Of a stretch of DNA of 13,280 nt, positions 1 through 5,818 are shown one piece after another; position 1 is the first letter of the stretch, and every line of letters begins with the position of its first letter. Made by a program: the position numbers and the translations under genes. This stretch comes from an uncultured Peptococcaceae bacterium (GTDB lineage Bacteria; Bacillota; Peptococcia; Peptococcales; Peptococcaceae). The notes beneath the pieces are model-generated. The model was not told the origin of the DNA. It was given only the letters and a program-made list of their open reading frames with translations, and searched no databases. The DNA lies in NCBI GenBank assembly GCA_902462325.1, contig CABQBF010000063.1:1-13280 (forward strand), in the 5' to 3' direction.

Positions 1-47
1 CGCCCATCGGTATGGCGTGAAGCGTCTTCCTCCTGCAATTTCATCAC

Positions 48-125
48 GGTGTCAAAAATCGTTTACACCTCAATTCCTCACATCACTGCTATATCTCCGC
101 AAGGGTGTAAAGGCTTGTTTACACC
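48..125. repeat. Pair of 22-bp dyad operators/boxes (cluster A)
   Basis: Two copies of the same dyad are visible. The first is GGTGTCAA-N6-TTTACACC at 48-69, with one mismatch between its arms. The second is GGTGTAAA-N6-TTTACACC at 104-125, which is perfect. Both have the same 6-bp spacer, and their starts are 56 bp apart. Dyads like these are usually bound by a dimeric regulator or an initiator. They lie at the far left of the origin-like region upstream of the replication-type gene and could control a divergent gene running off the left edge. The binding protein is unknown. Confidence 0.6.
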
Positions 126-157
126 GCCCCTGTTTCTGACTTTATTCCACAAATGCT

Positions 158-300
158 TATATAAATATTAAAACATCAATAAAAACATAAAACATAGTAA
201 AAACATAGAGAAAACAATAAAAACATTGAAAACATAAAAAACATGGAGAACATAAAAAAACGCTGCGGGAAAAAGAAAAAGCAGAAAAATAAAAAAATTT
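158..300. other. A-rich strip with AAAACAT repeats; possible DNA-unwinding element
   Basis: This stretch is extremely A-rich on the plus strand. It repeats AAAACAT about eight times between 170 and 254, followed by more A-tracts to 300. Open frames on the complementary strand encode only Phe/Leu/Val-rich low-complexity peptides and are not credible genes. A strand-asymmetric, easily melted stretch beside two box clusters and an initiator-like gene is the usual place for a DNA-unwinding element. That role is inferred, not shown. Confidence 0.45.
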
Positions 301-306
301 TGAAAT

Positions 307-393
307 CTTGGTTGTTTGGGCAGAACATGGTTGTTTGCTATCAAACAACCAAGAAGTGATGCAAACAACCATGTTTTTCATCAAACAACCAAG
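307..393. repeat. Iteron-like cluster B: five GGTTGTTTG boxes
   Basis: Five near-identical 12-mers are present. Two read forward (CTTGGTTGTTTG at 307-318 and CATGGTTGTTTG at 326-337). Three read in reverse (CAAACAACCAAG at 342-353, CAAACAACCATG at 362-373, CAAACAACCAAG at 382-393). The three reverse boxes start exactly 20 bp apart, about two helical turns, so bound proteins would sit on one DNA face. The two forward boxes are 19 bp apart. This arrangement is typical of initiator-binding iterons or a multi-site repressor array. The neighbouring replication-type gene is the obvious candidate binder. Confidence 0.7.
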
Positions 394-395
394 TT

Positions 396-424
396 TTGAG
401 AAACGGTACAGGCTGTGTTATGAT
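396..424 (+). promoter_or_regulatory. Strong sigma-A-type promoter inside the origin-like region
   Basis: TTGAGA (396-401), a 17-bp spacer and TATGAT (419-424) are preceded by an extended -10 TG. The -35 begins only 3 bp after the last cluster B box, so a protein on that box would be expected to affect initiation. No start codon with a ribosome site follows closely. The transcript is either a short non-coding RNA or a long leader for the replication gene at 702. Confidence 0.55.
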
Positions 425-453
425 AAAGGCGAAGAAGGGAAGAACGGAAAAGA

Positions 454-488
454 CAGTCAGAAAAAGCCTGAAACTGGCAAAATTTTTT
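454..488 (+). terminator. Weak hairpin plus T-run, possible end of a short RNA
   Basis: CAGT-CAG pairs with CTG-AA-ACTG across a 7-nt A-rich loop, with a two-base bulge. A run of six T follows at 483-488, after GCAAAA. The bulge and the 6-nt gap before the T-run make it a poor canonical terminator. If it works, transcription from the promoter at 396-424 would give an RNA of about 60 nt. Confidence 0.3.
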
Positions 489-535
489 AACCGATTGGCT
501 TCAACCCTGTTGGTTAGGCCAAAGTGAATTTTTGG

Positions 536-625
536 AACTGGTTAAAACGTCACAGAACCGGTTAAAACGACAAAAAACCAGTTAAAACAACATCATTTTA
601 ACCGGTTTTGTCGTTTTAACTGGTT
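536..625. repeat. Iteron-like cluster C: AACYGGTTAAAAC boxes
   Basis: Three direct boxes start exactly 20 bp apart: AACTGGTTAAAACGTCA (536-552), AACCGGTTAAAACGACA (556-572) and AACCAGTTAAAACAACA (576-592). Two inverted boxes follow: TTTTAACCGGTT (596-607) and TGTCGTTTTAACTGGTT (609-625). The box sequence is unrelated to cluster B but has the same 20-bp phasing and the same mix of direct and inverted copies. The last box touches the candidate -35 of the replication gene, which suggests autoregulation by the product or a partner. Confidence 0.7.
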
Positions 626-654
626 TGACGATTTCGCCTGCCATGGCTTATGCT
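625..654 (+). promoter_or_regulatory. Candidate promoter of the replication-type gene
   Basis: TTGACG (625-630) is followed after 18 bp by TATGCT (649-654), which matches four of six -10 positions. The predicted start site lies about 40 nt before the ribosome site of the gene at 702. The -35 begins at the last base of the last cluster C box, so binding there should block RNA polymerase. The weak -10 keeps confidence modest. Confidence 0.35.
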
Positions 655-701
655 GAATGCAGGAAGCAAAAACAACGCAGACCGCAGAAGGAGGGGCAGC
701 C

Positions 702-1718
702 ATGTTCGTTTACTTAAACCGTTTTCAACAATACGCAGTGAAGCACAATTTATCGGCGGCGGCGATTTTGCTGTGGCAATCTTTATATTTGCGTATGGCC
801 GGCAGCAATCAGTTTGAACGGTTTCATCAGGATACGGCAGGCTTAATGAATTTGCTGCAAATCACCCGTCAGGGATTGATTGGCGTGCGCAAAAGTTTGG
901 AACAGGCCGGTCTGCTGGCAGTAGAGCGGGACGAAAATCAAAGGCTGTGGTATACGCTGCAGTTGGATGGTCAAGCCCTACAGCCTGTTGTGGAAGAAGC
1001 ACAACCAGCAACAGACCAGCCCAATGAGGCGGCGGCACAGACTATAGACGAATTGCCAGCGCTCCAATCTGAACAGGCTTGCTGTGCCTTGACAGATGAC
1101 GAGCAAGAAGCTGGCGCGGTCGCCCTTGGCTCTACCCGTGATGAAAAAATCAATCGTCCGGCTATTGCGACGATGCAACCATCGGCGCAGAAAAATAGAT
1201 TCCCAACCAGCAACGATAACGTCATCGTAGTTGCGTTGGAAGGGGCGAACCGGAGAAACGATAACGCGCCTTCCCACGATTTGGCCCAACCGGTTGCCGG
1301 TCCTGCCGGCGATATCGTGATGAGCAAAGAATATCTTGTCTATCTCAAAGCCTTTTGCAGCCGCTATGATGACAGCAGCTTGCACAGCAGCCTGACCAGC
1401 TGGATGCAGCAGCGGGAACAAAACGGCTGGACGCTGACCTTGTGGGGACTGGAAGAATTGCTGAAAAAGCTGGTGCAGCTGGCGGCAGGAGAGATAGAAA
1501 CCATGGCGGCCATTGTCAAACAGTCCATCAAGCGCAGATGGAAAGGCTTTCACGCTTTGAAAACCCAAAGCCGTCCCAGCGGGGAAAAGCTGTTAAAGCT
1601 GGAGGAAAAAGAGCACCGGGCTTATGAAAAAGCCCATCCCAAACAGCCCGCCATCGTGCGGAAGCTATTTGGGATGGGGGAAGCGACCGATGAGGATCTA
1701 AGCTTTTTGGAAGAGTAG
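702..1718 (+). CDS. DnaD/phage-replisome-organizer-like replication protein
   Basis: This 338-residue protein probably acts in replication initiation or helicase loading for a mobile replicon. Residues about 15-88 look like the winged-helix N-terminal domain of phage and plasmid replication proteins: 'SAAAILLWQSL', then a helix-turn-helix 'LMNLLQITRQGLIGVRKSLEQAGLL', then a wing ending 'RLWYTLQ'. Residues 100-205 are a polar, low-complexity linker. Residues about 210-287 form a helical segment ending 'IVKQSIKRRWKGFHAL', resembling the C-terminal DnaD-like motif (small helical domain closing with a W-x-G-F/Y segment). The ATG at 702 is chosen because AGAAGGAGG lies 7 nt upstream; an in-frame ATG at 657 has no ribosome site. 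The gene is flanked by repeat clusters on both sides and no other phage gene is visible. Function is inferred from fold resemblance; a generic wHTH regulator is the alternative. Confidence 0.7.
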   Translation: MFVYLNRFQQYAVKHNLSAAAILLWQSLYLRMAGSNQFERFHQDTAGLMNLLQITRQGLIGVRKSLEQAGLLAVERDENQRLWYTLQLDGQALQPVVEEAQPATDQPNEAAAQTIDELPALQSEQACCALTDDEQEAGAVALGSTRDEKINRPAIATMQPSAQKNRFPTSNDNVIVVALEGANRRNDNAPSHDLAQPVAGPAGDIVMSKEYLVYLKAFCSRYDDSSLHSSLTSWMQQREQNGWTLTLWGLEELLKKLVQLAAGEIETMAAIVKQSIKRRWKGFHALKTQSRPSGEKLLKLEEKEHRAYEKAHPKQPAIVRKLFGMGEATDEDLSFLEE

Positions 1719-1741
1719 TTTTTTCTTTCTTTTGATTTTTG

Positions 1742-1803
1742 TTTTTGCTACAGTTCGGATTTTCTTTTTGCTACAGTTCGATTTTTCTTTTTGCTACACT
1801 TCG
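1742..1803. repeat. Cluster D: three 23-bp tandem direct repeats
   Basis: TTTTTGCTACAGTTCG occurs at 1742-1757 and 1765-1780, and with one change (TTTTTGCTACACTTCG) at 1788-1803. The starts are exactly 23 bp apart and the intervening bases (GATTTTC-like) are also conserved. The array begins 24 bp after the stop of the replication-type gene. Because 23 is not a multiple of three, it is not a coding repeat. Iterons of about 22 bp next to a rep gene are common in theta-replicating plasmids, so this may be a further origin element. Confidence 0.65.
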
Positions 1804-2133
1804 CCTATCCCTCCGTGGCTCTGGACAAATCTTTGTCTGTCTGCGCCGCTTTGGACTACGTCCAGCTTTGCAGACATCCCGCAGATTTCTCCACACCCCA
1901 CGCCTTTCTGGTGGGGCGCAAGTCGGAATTTTGGCGAAGATAGCGGGGAGTCGAAACCCATAGAGCGGCAGTGAGTGCTTTATGCCCTTGCGTATGTCAT
2001 ATTGCAACAACGGAATTTCCAATACAGCTTGCAGCTCTACGCCTACACAACCGGACAAAAGATATCCTCCCCACCCTTTCGTTTGTTCCGTAAGCAATCT
2101 TTCGGTTATTATTGATTTATCATTTTATGCTTA
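1804..2133. other. Gene-free stretch with clustered small palindromes
   Basis: No start codon with a ribosome site and no recognisable protein is seen here. Three short inverted repeats occur within 93 bp: GACAAA-TC-TTTGTC (1824-1837), GGAC-TAC-GTCC (1853-1863) and CCCCAC-N9-GTGGGG (1896-1916). The last is followed directly by GCGCAAGTCGG... bases. Such a group beside a rep gene could be a transfer origin or a single-strand initiation site of a mobile element. I cannot match it to a known oriT with confidence. Confidence 0.3.
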
Positions 2134-2178
2134 TAAAAATAACATCTTCCTATCTGCAAAAACAGACAGGAAGATGTT
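2134..2178 (-). terminator. Intrinsic terminator after the amidase gene
   Basis: An 11-bp perfect stem (2141-2151 with 2168-2178) encloses a loop containing a further TCTG/CAGA pairing. Read on the minus strand it is followed by ATTTTTATAA. It lies about 70 nt beyond the stop of the secreted amidase reading frame and should end that transcript. Confidence 0.7.
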
Positions 2179-2248
2179 GTGTAATGTGCTATAGAAGAAT
2201 ATCTAGCTTTTTACGTTACATTTTTTGCTATTACAAATAGCACCCATT

Positions 2249-3615
2249 TTATTTAGGTTGCGCAGTAGAATAATATCCACTATCAACTATTATACGAGCA
2301 TATGCCGAAGCTGGACTTGAACAATATTTAGACAAAACCTGATATGCCGAGTTCGTTGGAGAAGTATGTGCAGCGATTTTAACTTGGCTTGTTGTTCTAC
2401 TTCCAGCAGTACCTTCAACTCCTGTCACAAACATTGCATGATCTAACGTTCCTTTGGCAGGTGCTTCACCCCAATCAATAATCAAAACATTCCCTACATC
2501 TGTATTAGCAAAATAACCGGAATATTGTGTATTTCCGAAAGGACCTTCTTTCAACGTAGTACTTACCTTCATCATATTTGCAAATCCATTAACATTGTCC
2601 CAAGTCCAATTATATTTATACTCGTCATAACAACTAGTCGCAACATCTCTTTGCCAGACATTTGGTGCTGCCGCACCAGCGACTGATTTCGAAACCGCAG
2701 GTCTAGCTGATGTAGAACTACCCTACCGCCTAAACCCGCCCATACACATTGCGAGGCAAAATTTTGACAATCATTTCCGCTAGTAAAACCAAAAACAGAA
2801 TTTTCTGTATCTGCATAATGAGCAACTGCATATTCAACTGCCTTTTTTGTTGAATATGTCCATCTACTAAGGCTAGTAGCTGTAGCTTCTACTTGGCTAT
2901 CTTCCTTTTGATAAGCATCCTCTAACGCAATAGAAGTATCTTCATCCACACTGTTCTTCTCATTAACTATAGCTTCTATTTTTCCTTGAACATCAATAGG
3001 CACATAGACAAAATCCTCTTGAAGTTCCCAAGGATCATTCGTTGTTATATTAACAATTTTCCAACCGGTTTCCTCTTTTTTTAATTGAAAGGTGTATTCT
3101 CTTCTTCGAAAACTTTCGCTGTCAAAACCATCTGTTGCAAAATAAGTATAATCTTCCACAATACTAGCTACTGCACTCTCTCCATCAAATTCTACGTTGA
3201 ACTTACTAAATGAAATATTATCTTCCGTAATGCTCCAGCCCATTGCATTATTTAAAGCATTTTGATATTGTGCCTCTGTTAAACGATACTCTATCGTATC
3301 ATTATCAATAGCCGCGTTTGATATGAAACTTGTTTTGTTATCATATAGCTTTGGCTCACGAATAGAGGCTTTTGTTGAAGCTAAGAAACCTTTAATTAAA
3401 AATTCTACTTGTGAGCTATCGTCACTCTTTCTACTAACACTGGAATTCATAATACTATAATCATCTTGCGTATATGAAAGTGTATCAAAACTGCTTTGTT
3501 CTGTAAAAATATTTTCTTTTGCATTCAGATTTTCCGTCTGAGCTAAAGCCTCCCCTGTTGCAAATGTAACAATCATTGCGGCACATGCAATTACTGCTGT
3601 CAATTTTTTTCTCAT
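2249..3615 (-). pseudogene. Secreted amidase-domain (Amidase_6-like) protein, frameshifted
   Basis: The reading frame is split. The first part (3615 down to about 2725) has a signal peptide (residues 1-25, ending 'GEALAQ') and a roughly 220-residue extracellular region. It then enters an amidase-like domain, 'KKAVEYAVAHYADTENS' followed by 'GNDCQNFASQCVWAGLGG', with the likely catalytic Cys at 283. After residue 297 the frame drifts into nonsense. The next frame continues the domain immediately, with 'GSSTSARPAV', 'NVWQRDVATSCYDEY' and 'LDHAMFVTGVEG', and ends at 2249. The two frames join if one base is missing near 2722-2724; the restored protein would have about 455 residues. The ATG at 3615 follows AAGGAGGAG by about 8 nt; an in-frame TTG at 3633 is upstream of that site and is rejected. 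Amidase_6 proteins are thought to cleave amide bonds in the envelope. The DNA is visibly more AT-rich than the neighbouring genes. Sequencing error is the alternative to a true mutation. Confidence 0.75.
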
Positions 3616-3645
3616 TTCAAACTCCTCCTTCAAATTTGAAATTTC

Positions 3646-3679
3646 CTTTCCAGCCTATCGGTATCGATAGGCTGGAAAG
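3646..3679 (-). promoter_or_regulatory. Perfect 15-bp hairpin between the two secreted-protein genes
   Basis: CTTTCCAGCCTATCG (3646-3660) pairs perfectly with 3665-3679 around the 4-nt loop GTAT. It lies in the 79-nt gap between the small secreted protein gene and the amidase gene. No T-run follows on either strand, so it is not a standard terminator. It could protect the 3' end of the upstream message, be an RNase processing site, or bind a dimeric protein. It ends about 17 nt before the amidase ribosome site. Confidence 0.55.
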
Positions 3680-3694
3680 ACTGCATAGTTTTGC

Positions 3695-4141
3695 TTATAC
3701 CGTTTTTTCACCGCTGTACACGGTCTGATTTTCCGACTTGCTGCCTTCCCACACGGTCACGGTGGCTTTTATCCGGTAGGTCTTACCTTTGCTGACGGTT
3801 TTGGTTTCTTTCACAGCAGCTCTGTAACTACTCTGCGTATCCGTCCAGGTGTCGATGGTTGTCCAGTTGCTGCCGCTTTTTTCCTGCAGCTCTGCTACCA
3901 CCTTGGCTTTGGTAGCCTCTCCGATTACCCCTTTTACCCAACAATCAATGGTGGCTGTAGTACCAGAAATGGTCAAATTATTTTTCCAGTCTTCAATATA
4001 CAGCATATAAGGCGCAATCCCATTCTCCTGTTGATTAACAGGTTCTACAGCAGTTGCAGCCATAGCAACTGCTGGTACTGACGTCAGTACTGCGGCGCCT
4101 AGGCATACCGTTGCCGTTACTTTTTTCAGCCTGTTTTGCAT
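3695..4141 (-). CDS. Small secreted protein (DUF6147-like), ECF-sigma target
   Basis: This 148-residue exported protein has a clear signal peptide: basic 'MQNRLKKVTAT', a hydrophobic core, and a likely cleavage after 'AMA' near residue 28. The mature part is about 120 residues, rich in beta-prone Thr/Val/Ser: 'LTISGTTATIDCWVKG', 'VVAELQEKSGSNWTTIDTW', 'VSKGKTYRIKATVTVWEG'. This alternating pattern suggests one Ig-like or beta-sandwich domain, and it reminds me of DUF6147 secreted proteins of clostridia, from memory only. A single Cys lies in the mature part. GGAAGGAGGAATTTGAC precedes the ATG, almost the same leader as the downstream amidase gene. Upstream lies the same bipartite motif as in front of the sigma gene, so expression is probably sigma-dependent. 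Function unknown. Confidence 0.75.
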   Translation of the reverse strand: MQNRLKKVTATVCLGAAVLTSVPAVAMAATAVEPVNQQENGIAPYMLYIEDWKNNLTISGTTATIDCWVKGVIGEATKAKVVAELQEKSGSNWTTIDTWTDTQSSYRAAVKETKTVSKGKTYRIKATVTVWEGSKSENQTVYSGEKTV

Positions 4142-4217
4142 GTCAAATTCCTCCTTCCGACTAAAATAGACAGGTACAAAAGGAACAATGCTCCTCTTTA
4201 TTTGCCCTTCACTAATT

Positions 4218-4253
4218 AATACGAAATACGAAAATTTTTGTCAATTTCGGACA
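4218..4253 (-). promoter_or_regulatory. ECF-sigma-type promoter of the secreted-protein genes
   Basis: On the minus strand, TGTCCGAAA (4253-4245) is followed 14 bp after CCGAAA by CGTATT (4230-4225). A second CGTATT lies directly behind at 4223-4218. The same elements with the same 14-bp spacing occur upstream of the sigma gene at 5690-5662. A shared bipartite motif before an ECF operon and a neighbouring gene is the usual sign of direct control. The start codon at 4141 would follow a leader of about 70 nt. Confidence 0.7.
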
Positions 4254-4344
4254 TGATTTCTTAAAATATTTTCTGTTTTTCCACTTTTAGGTCACAGCAT
4301 AAAAAGTTCCTCTCCCCAAGCTGTATAATGCTTGTTGACAGGAA

Positions 4345-5061
4345 TTATACCTGCATATAAGTAAACTGTTCTAAAATGGCTATGGTTTCCGCTCTGGATA
4401 GACTGGTCTGGCCACTGATGTGGTACACATCATGCAGCCAAATATAATGAATCCTGTTTTCCTTATAGATGAGTGTTACTTTTTCTGCACCGATACAAAC
4501 TGTTTCTATTTGAGCATTCTCTGTATCTACTCCATAAACAAGACCGCTATCTTCTGTCACTAAGCATTGGTTGATATTAAAATATATCCCCGCTTCATTC
4601 ATATACAATAACTCCAGACTGTCTTTATCCTGCTGCCGCTCCACCTCCTGCAGACCGGCAGGCAAATACTGCAGAACAATCGGCACAAAGACGGTATCTG
4701 CGTCGGCTTGCGATGTATATTGAAATTCGGTATATTCAATAAGAACGGTTTCTACCGCTTCAATCAGTCTCTGACAGGCAGCCTGCACTACATCGGGTGC
4801 TACGGCGAAGGTCAGCGCAGCGCCCAGCAGGATAACCGCCGCGCTTCGTTTGCCATAATACTGCCAGCCCATGCGCACAGGGTAAGGCTTCAGCTCGCCC
4901 CGTTCCAGCTGTCGGCCAATCGCGGCAAGCTTTGTCTGCCCCTGTAAGCTGAATTGATACGGCCTGCCGTCCGTTTCGGGCAGCTGCGCCAGCAAATAAT
5001 TCTGCGCTTCTGCGGCGGCCAGCCGCAGTTCCCGTTCGGTAAACCGCTGTTTTTTCAGCAT
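4345..5061 (-). CDS. Membrane anti-sigma factor, DUF4367-like
   Basis: This 238-residue protein is probably the anti-sigma factor that holds the preceding ECF sigma at the membrane. Residues 1-70 are a charged cytoplasmic region. Residues about 72-92 ('SAAVILLGAALTFAVA') form one membrane span. The outside part ends in a domain of about 110 residues with 'VLQYLPAGLQEV' and 'NRIHYIWLHDVYHISGQTSLSRAETIAILEQF', which follows the DUF4367 pattern (LPxG near the start, then an aromatic strand and a final helix with a conserved ET/EE-A-xxI). Its ATG overlaps the sigma gene stop by 7 nt (ATGCTGA) and GAGGAG lies upstream, so translation is probably coupled. No clear terminator follows, so some read-through into the secreted-protein gene is possible. 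The inducing signal is unknown. Confidence 0.75.
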   Translation of the reverse strand: MLKKQRFTERELRLAAAEAQNYLLAQLPETDGRPYQFSLQGQTKLAAIGRQLERGELKPYPVRMGWQYYGKRSAAVILLGAALTFAVAPDVVQAACQRLIEAVETVLIEYTEFQYTSQADADTVFVPIVLQYLPAGLQEVERQQDKDSLELLYMNEAGIYFNINQCLVTEDSGLVYGVDTENAQIETVCIGAEKVTLIYKENRIHYIWLHDVYHISGQTSLSRAETIAILEQFTYMQV

Positions 5062-5591
5062 TCTCGTTTCTCCTCATCCAATAGTTGCCGCAATTGCTTC
5101 TTGCCGCGGCTCAATAATTTTTCTACCTTGGAAACGGTACATTCCAAAATAGAGGCAATTTCTTTGTTGTTATAGCCCTGTGCATATTTCAGCAAAATCG
5201 CATGCCGATAAGGCGTTTGCAGCTGTAAAATAGCTTTGGCCAAAGGGCTGCCCGCAAAGCTGTCCAAATCAGGCGCGGCAAGTTCTTCCGCCAATTCCAG
5301 CGGTACAGCCTGCTCCCGGCCTATCTTCCGGCAAAAATCAATGGCGGTGCGCTCTACGGTTTGCATCACATAGGCCCGTACATTGGGCGACGCTACCATA
5401 CCAATGGTATGGATTGCGCGGGCCAGCTTCAACAGACTTTCATTCACAATGTCCTCAGCCATCGCATCGTCCTGCACAAAGGTTTTAGCCTTCACAAACA
5501 TGGCTTTACTGTAATCGCGATACATCTGCTCAAATTTTTGCCTGTCATTCCCATCGTTAATCAGGGCAAAATAAAAAATCAAATTCCGCAA
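5055..5591 (-). CDS. ECF-type RNA polymerase sigma factor
   Basis: This is an alternative sigma factor of about 178 residues, the usual ECF length. Region 2 spans about residues 13-55: 'RQKFEQMYRDYSKAMFVKAKTFVQDDAMAEDIVNESLLKLAR', with the D-x-x-A-E-D motif. Region 4 is C-terminal: 'LQTPYRHAILLKYAQGYNNKEIASILECTVSKVEKLLSRGKKQLRQLL', containing the helix-turn-helix. The chosen start is TTG at 5591, because AAAAGGAG lies 7 nt upstream and the N-terminus then reads 'LRNLIFYFALINDGNDRQKFE', matching the common I-F-Y-L-x-x-I opening of these factors. A longer frame to 5828 runs through the promoter and terminator and is not coding. It is the first gene of a sigma/anti-sigma operon, with a matching promoter at 5662-5690 indicating autoregulation. 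Confidence 0.85.
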   Translation of the reverse strand: MRNLIFYFALINDGNDRQKFEQMYRDYSKAMFVKAKTFVQDDAMAEDIVNESLLKLARAIHTIGMVASPNVRAYVMQTVERTAIDFCRKIGREQAVPLELAEELAAPDLDSFAGSPLAKAILQLQTPYRHAILLKYAQGYNNKEIASILECTVSKVEKLLSRGKKQLRQLLDEEKREC

Positions 5592-5661
5592 ATAAGCTTC
5601 TCCTTTTTCAAAACCATTGTCCTGCCGGTAAAGCCTTTCGTGATATCTCCCTCTACTATAT

Positions 5662-5690
5662 AATACGAAAAAAATCGTCCGTTTCGGACA
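5662..5690 (-). promoter_or_regulatory. Autoregulated ECF-type promoter of the sigma operon
   Basis: Read on the minus strand, TGTCCGAAA (5690-5682) is followed by CGTATT (5667-5662). The gap between CCGAAA and CGTATT is 14 bp, exactly as in the copy at 4225-4253. Both copies also share GAC five bases after the CCG block and a T-run before the -10. In this copy GTCCG-AAA-CGGAC forms a short dyad. Confidence 0.7.
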
Positions 5691-5769
5691 AATATTTTTA
5701 AAAGTTTTTATTTTCTTTCGTTTTATGCCACTGCACAAATTCTGACAATAAAATGCGGGAAACATAAAT

Positions 5770-5818
5770 AAAAAAGAATTGCACGGACAGCGTATTCTGC
5801 AGCCTGCAATTCTTTTTT
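5770..5818 (-). terminator. Intrinsic terminator of the DUF4097-like gene, possibly bidirectional
   Basis: A 14-bp stem (5770-5783 with 5805-5818) made of A-run, GAATTGCA and its complement encloses a 21-nt loop that can fold further. On the minus strand it starts at the stop codon and ends in TTTTTTATTT. It isolates the gene at 5818-6783 from the sigma promoter beyond it. Confidence 0.75.

Noticed and set aside
1..44. Minus-strand open frame starting with ATG at 44 and running off the left edge (MKLQEEDASRHTDG).
   Set aside because: Only 14 codons are visible and no ribosome site lies at a fitting distance. The dyad at 48-69 just upstream makes a divergent gene possible, but it cannot be supported from this window.
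135..160. Possible DnaA box (TTATTCCACA) at the edge of the A-rich strip.
   Set aside because: It has an extra base relative to TTATNCACA, and no second DnaA box was seen nearby.
157..384. Minus-strand frames encoding Phe/Leu/Val-rich hydrophobic peptides.
   Set aside because: They are a by-product of the A-rich AAAACAT repeats; there is no ribosome site and the sequence is low-complexity.
978..1568. Long minus-strand frame of 196 codons inside the replication gene.
   Set aside because: It is antisense to a well-supported gene, has no ribosome site and resembles no family.
1771..2194. Several overlapping frames of 70-108 codons downstream of the replication gene.
   Set aside because: None has a ribosome site or recognisable domain; they cross tandem repeats and a terminator stem.
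4323..4350. Inverted repeat GTATAAT/ATTATAC at the end of the anti-sigma gene.
   Set aside because: The arms are 7 bp with a 14-bp loop, there is no T-run, and it overlaps the stop codon; too weak to call.
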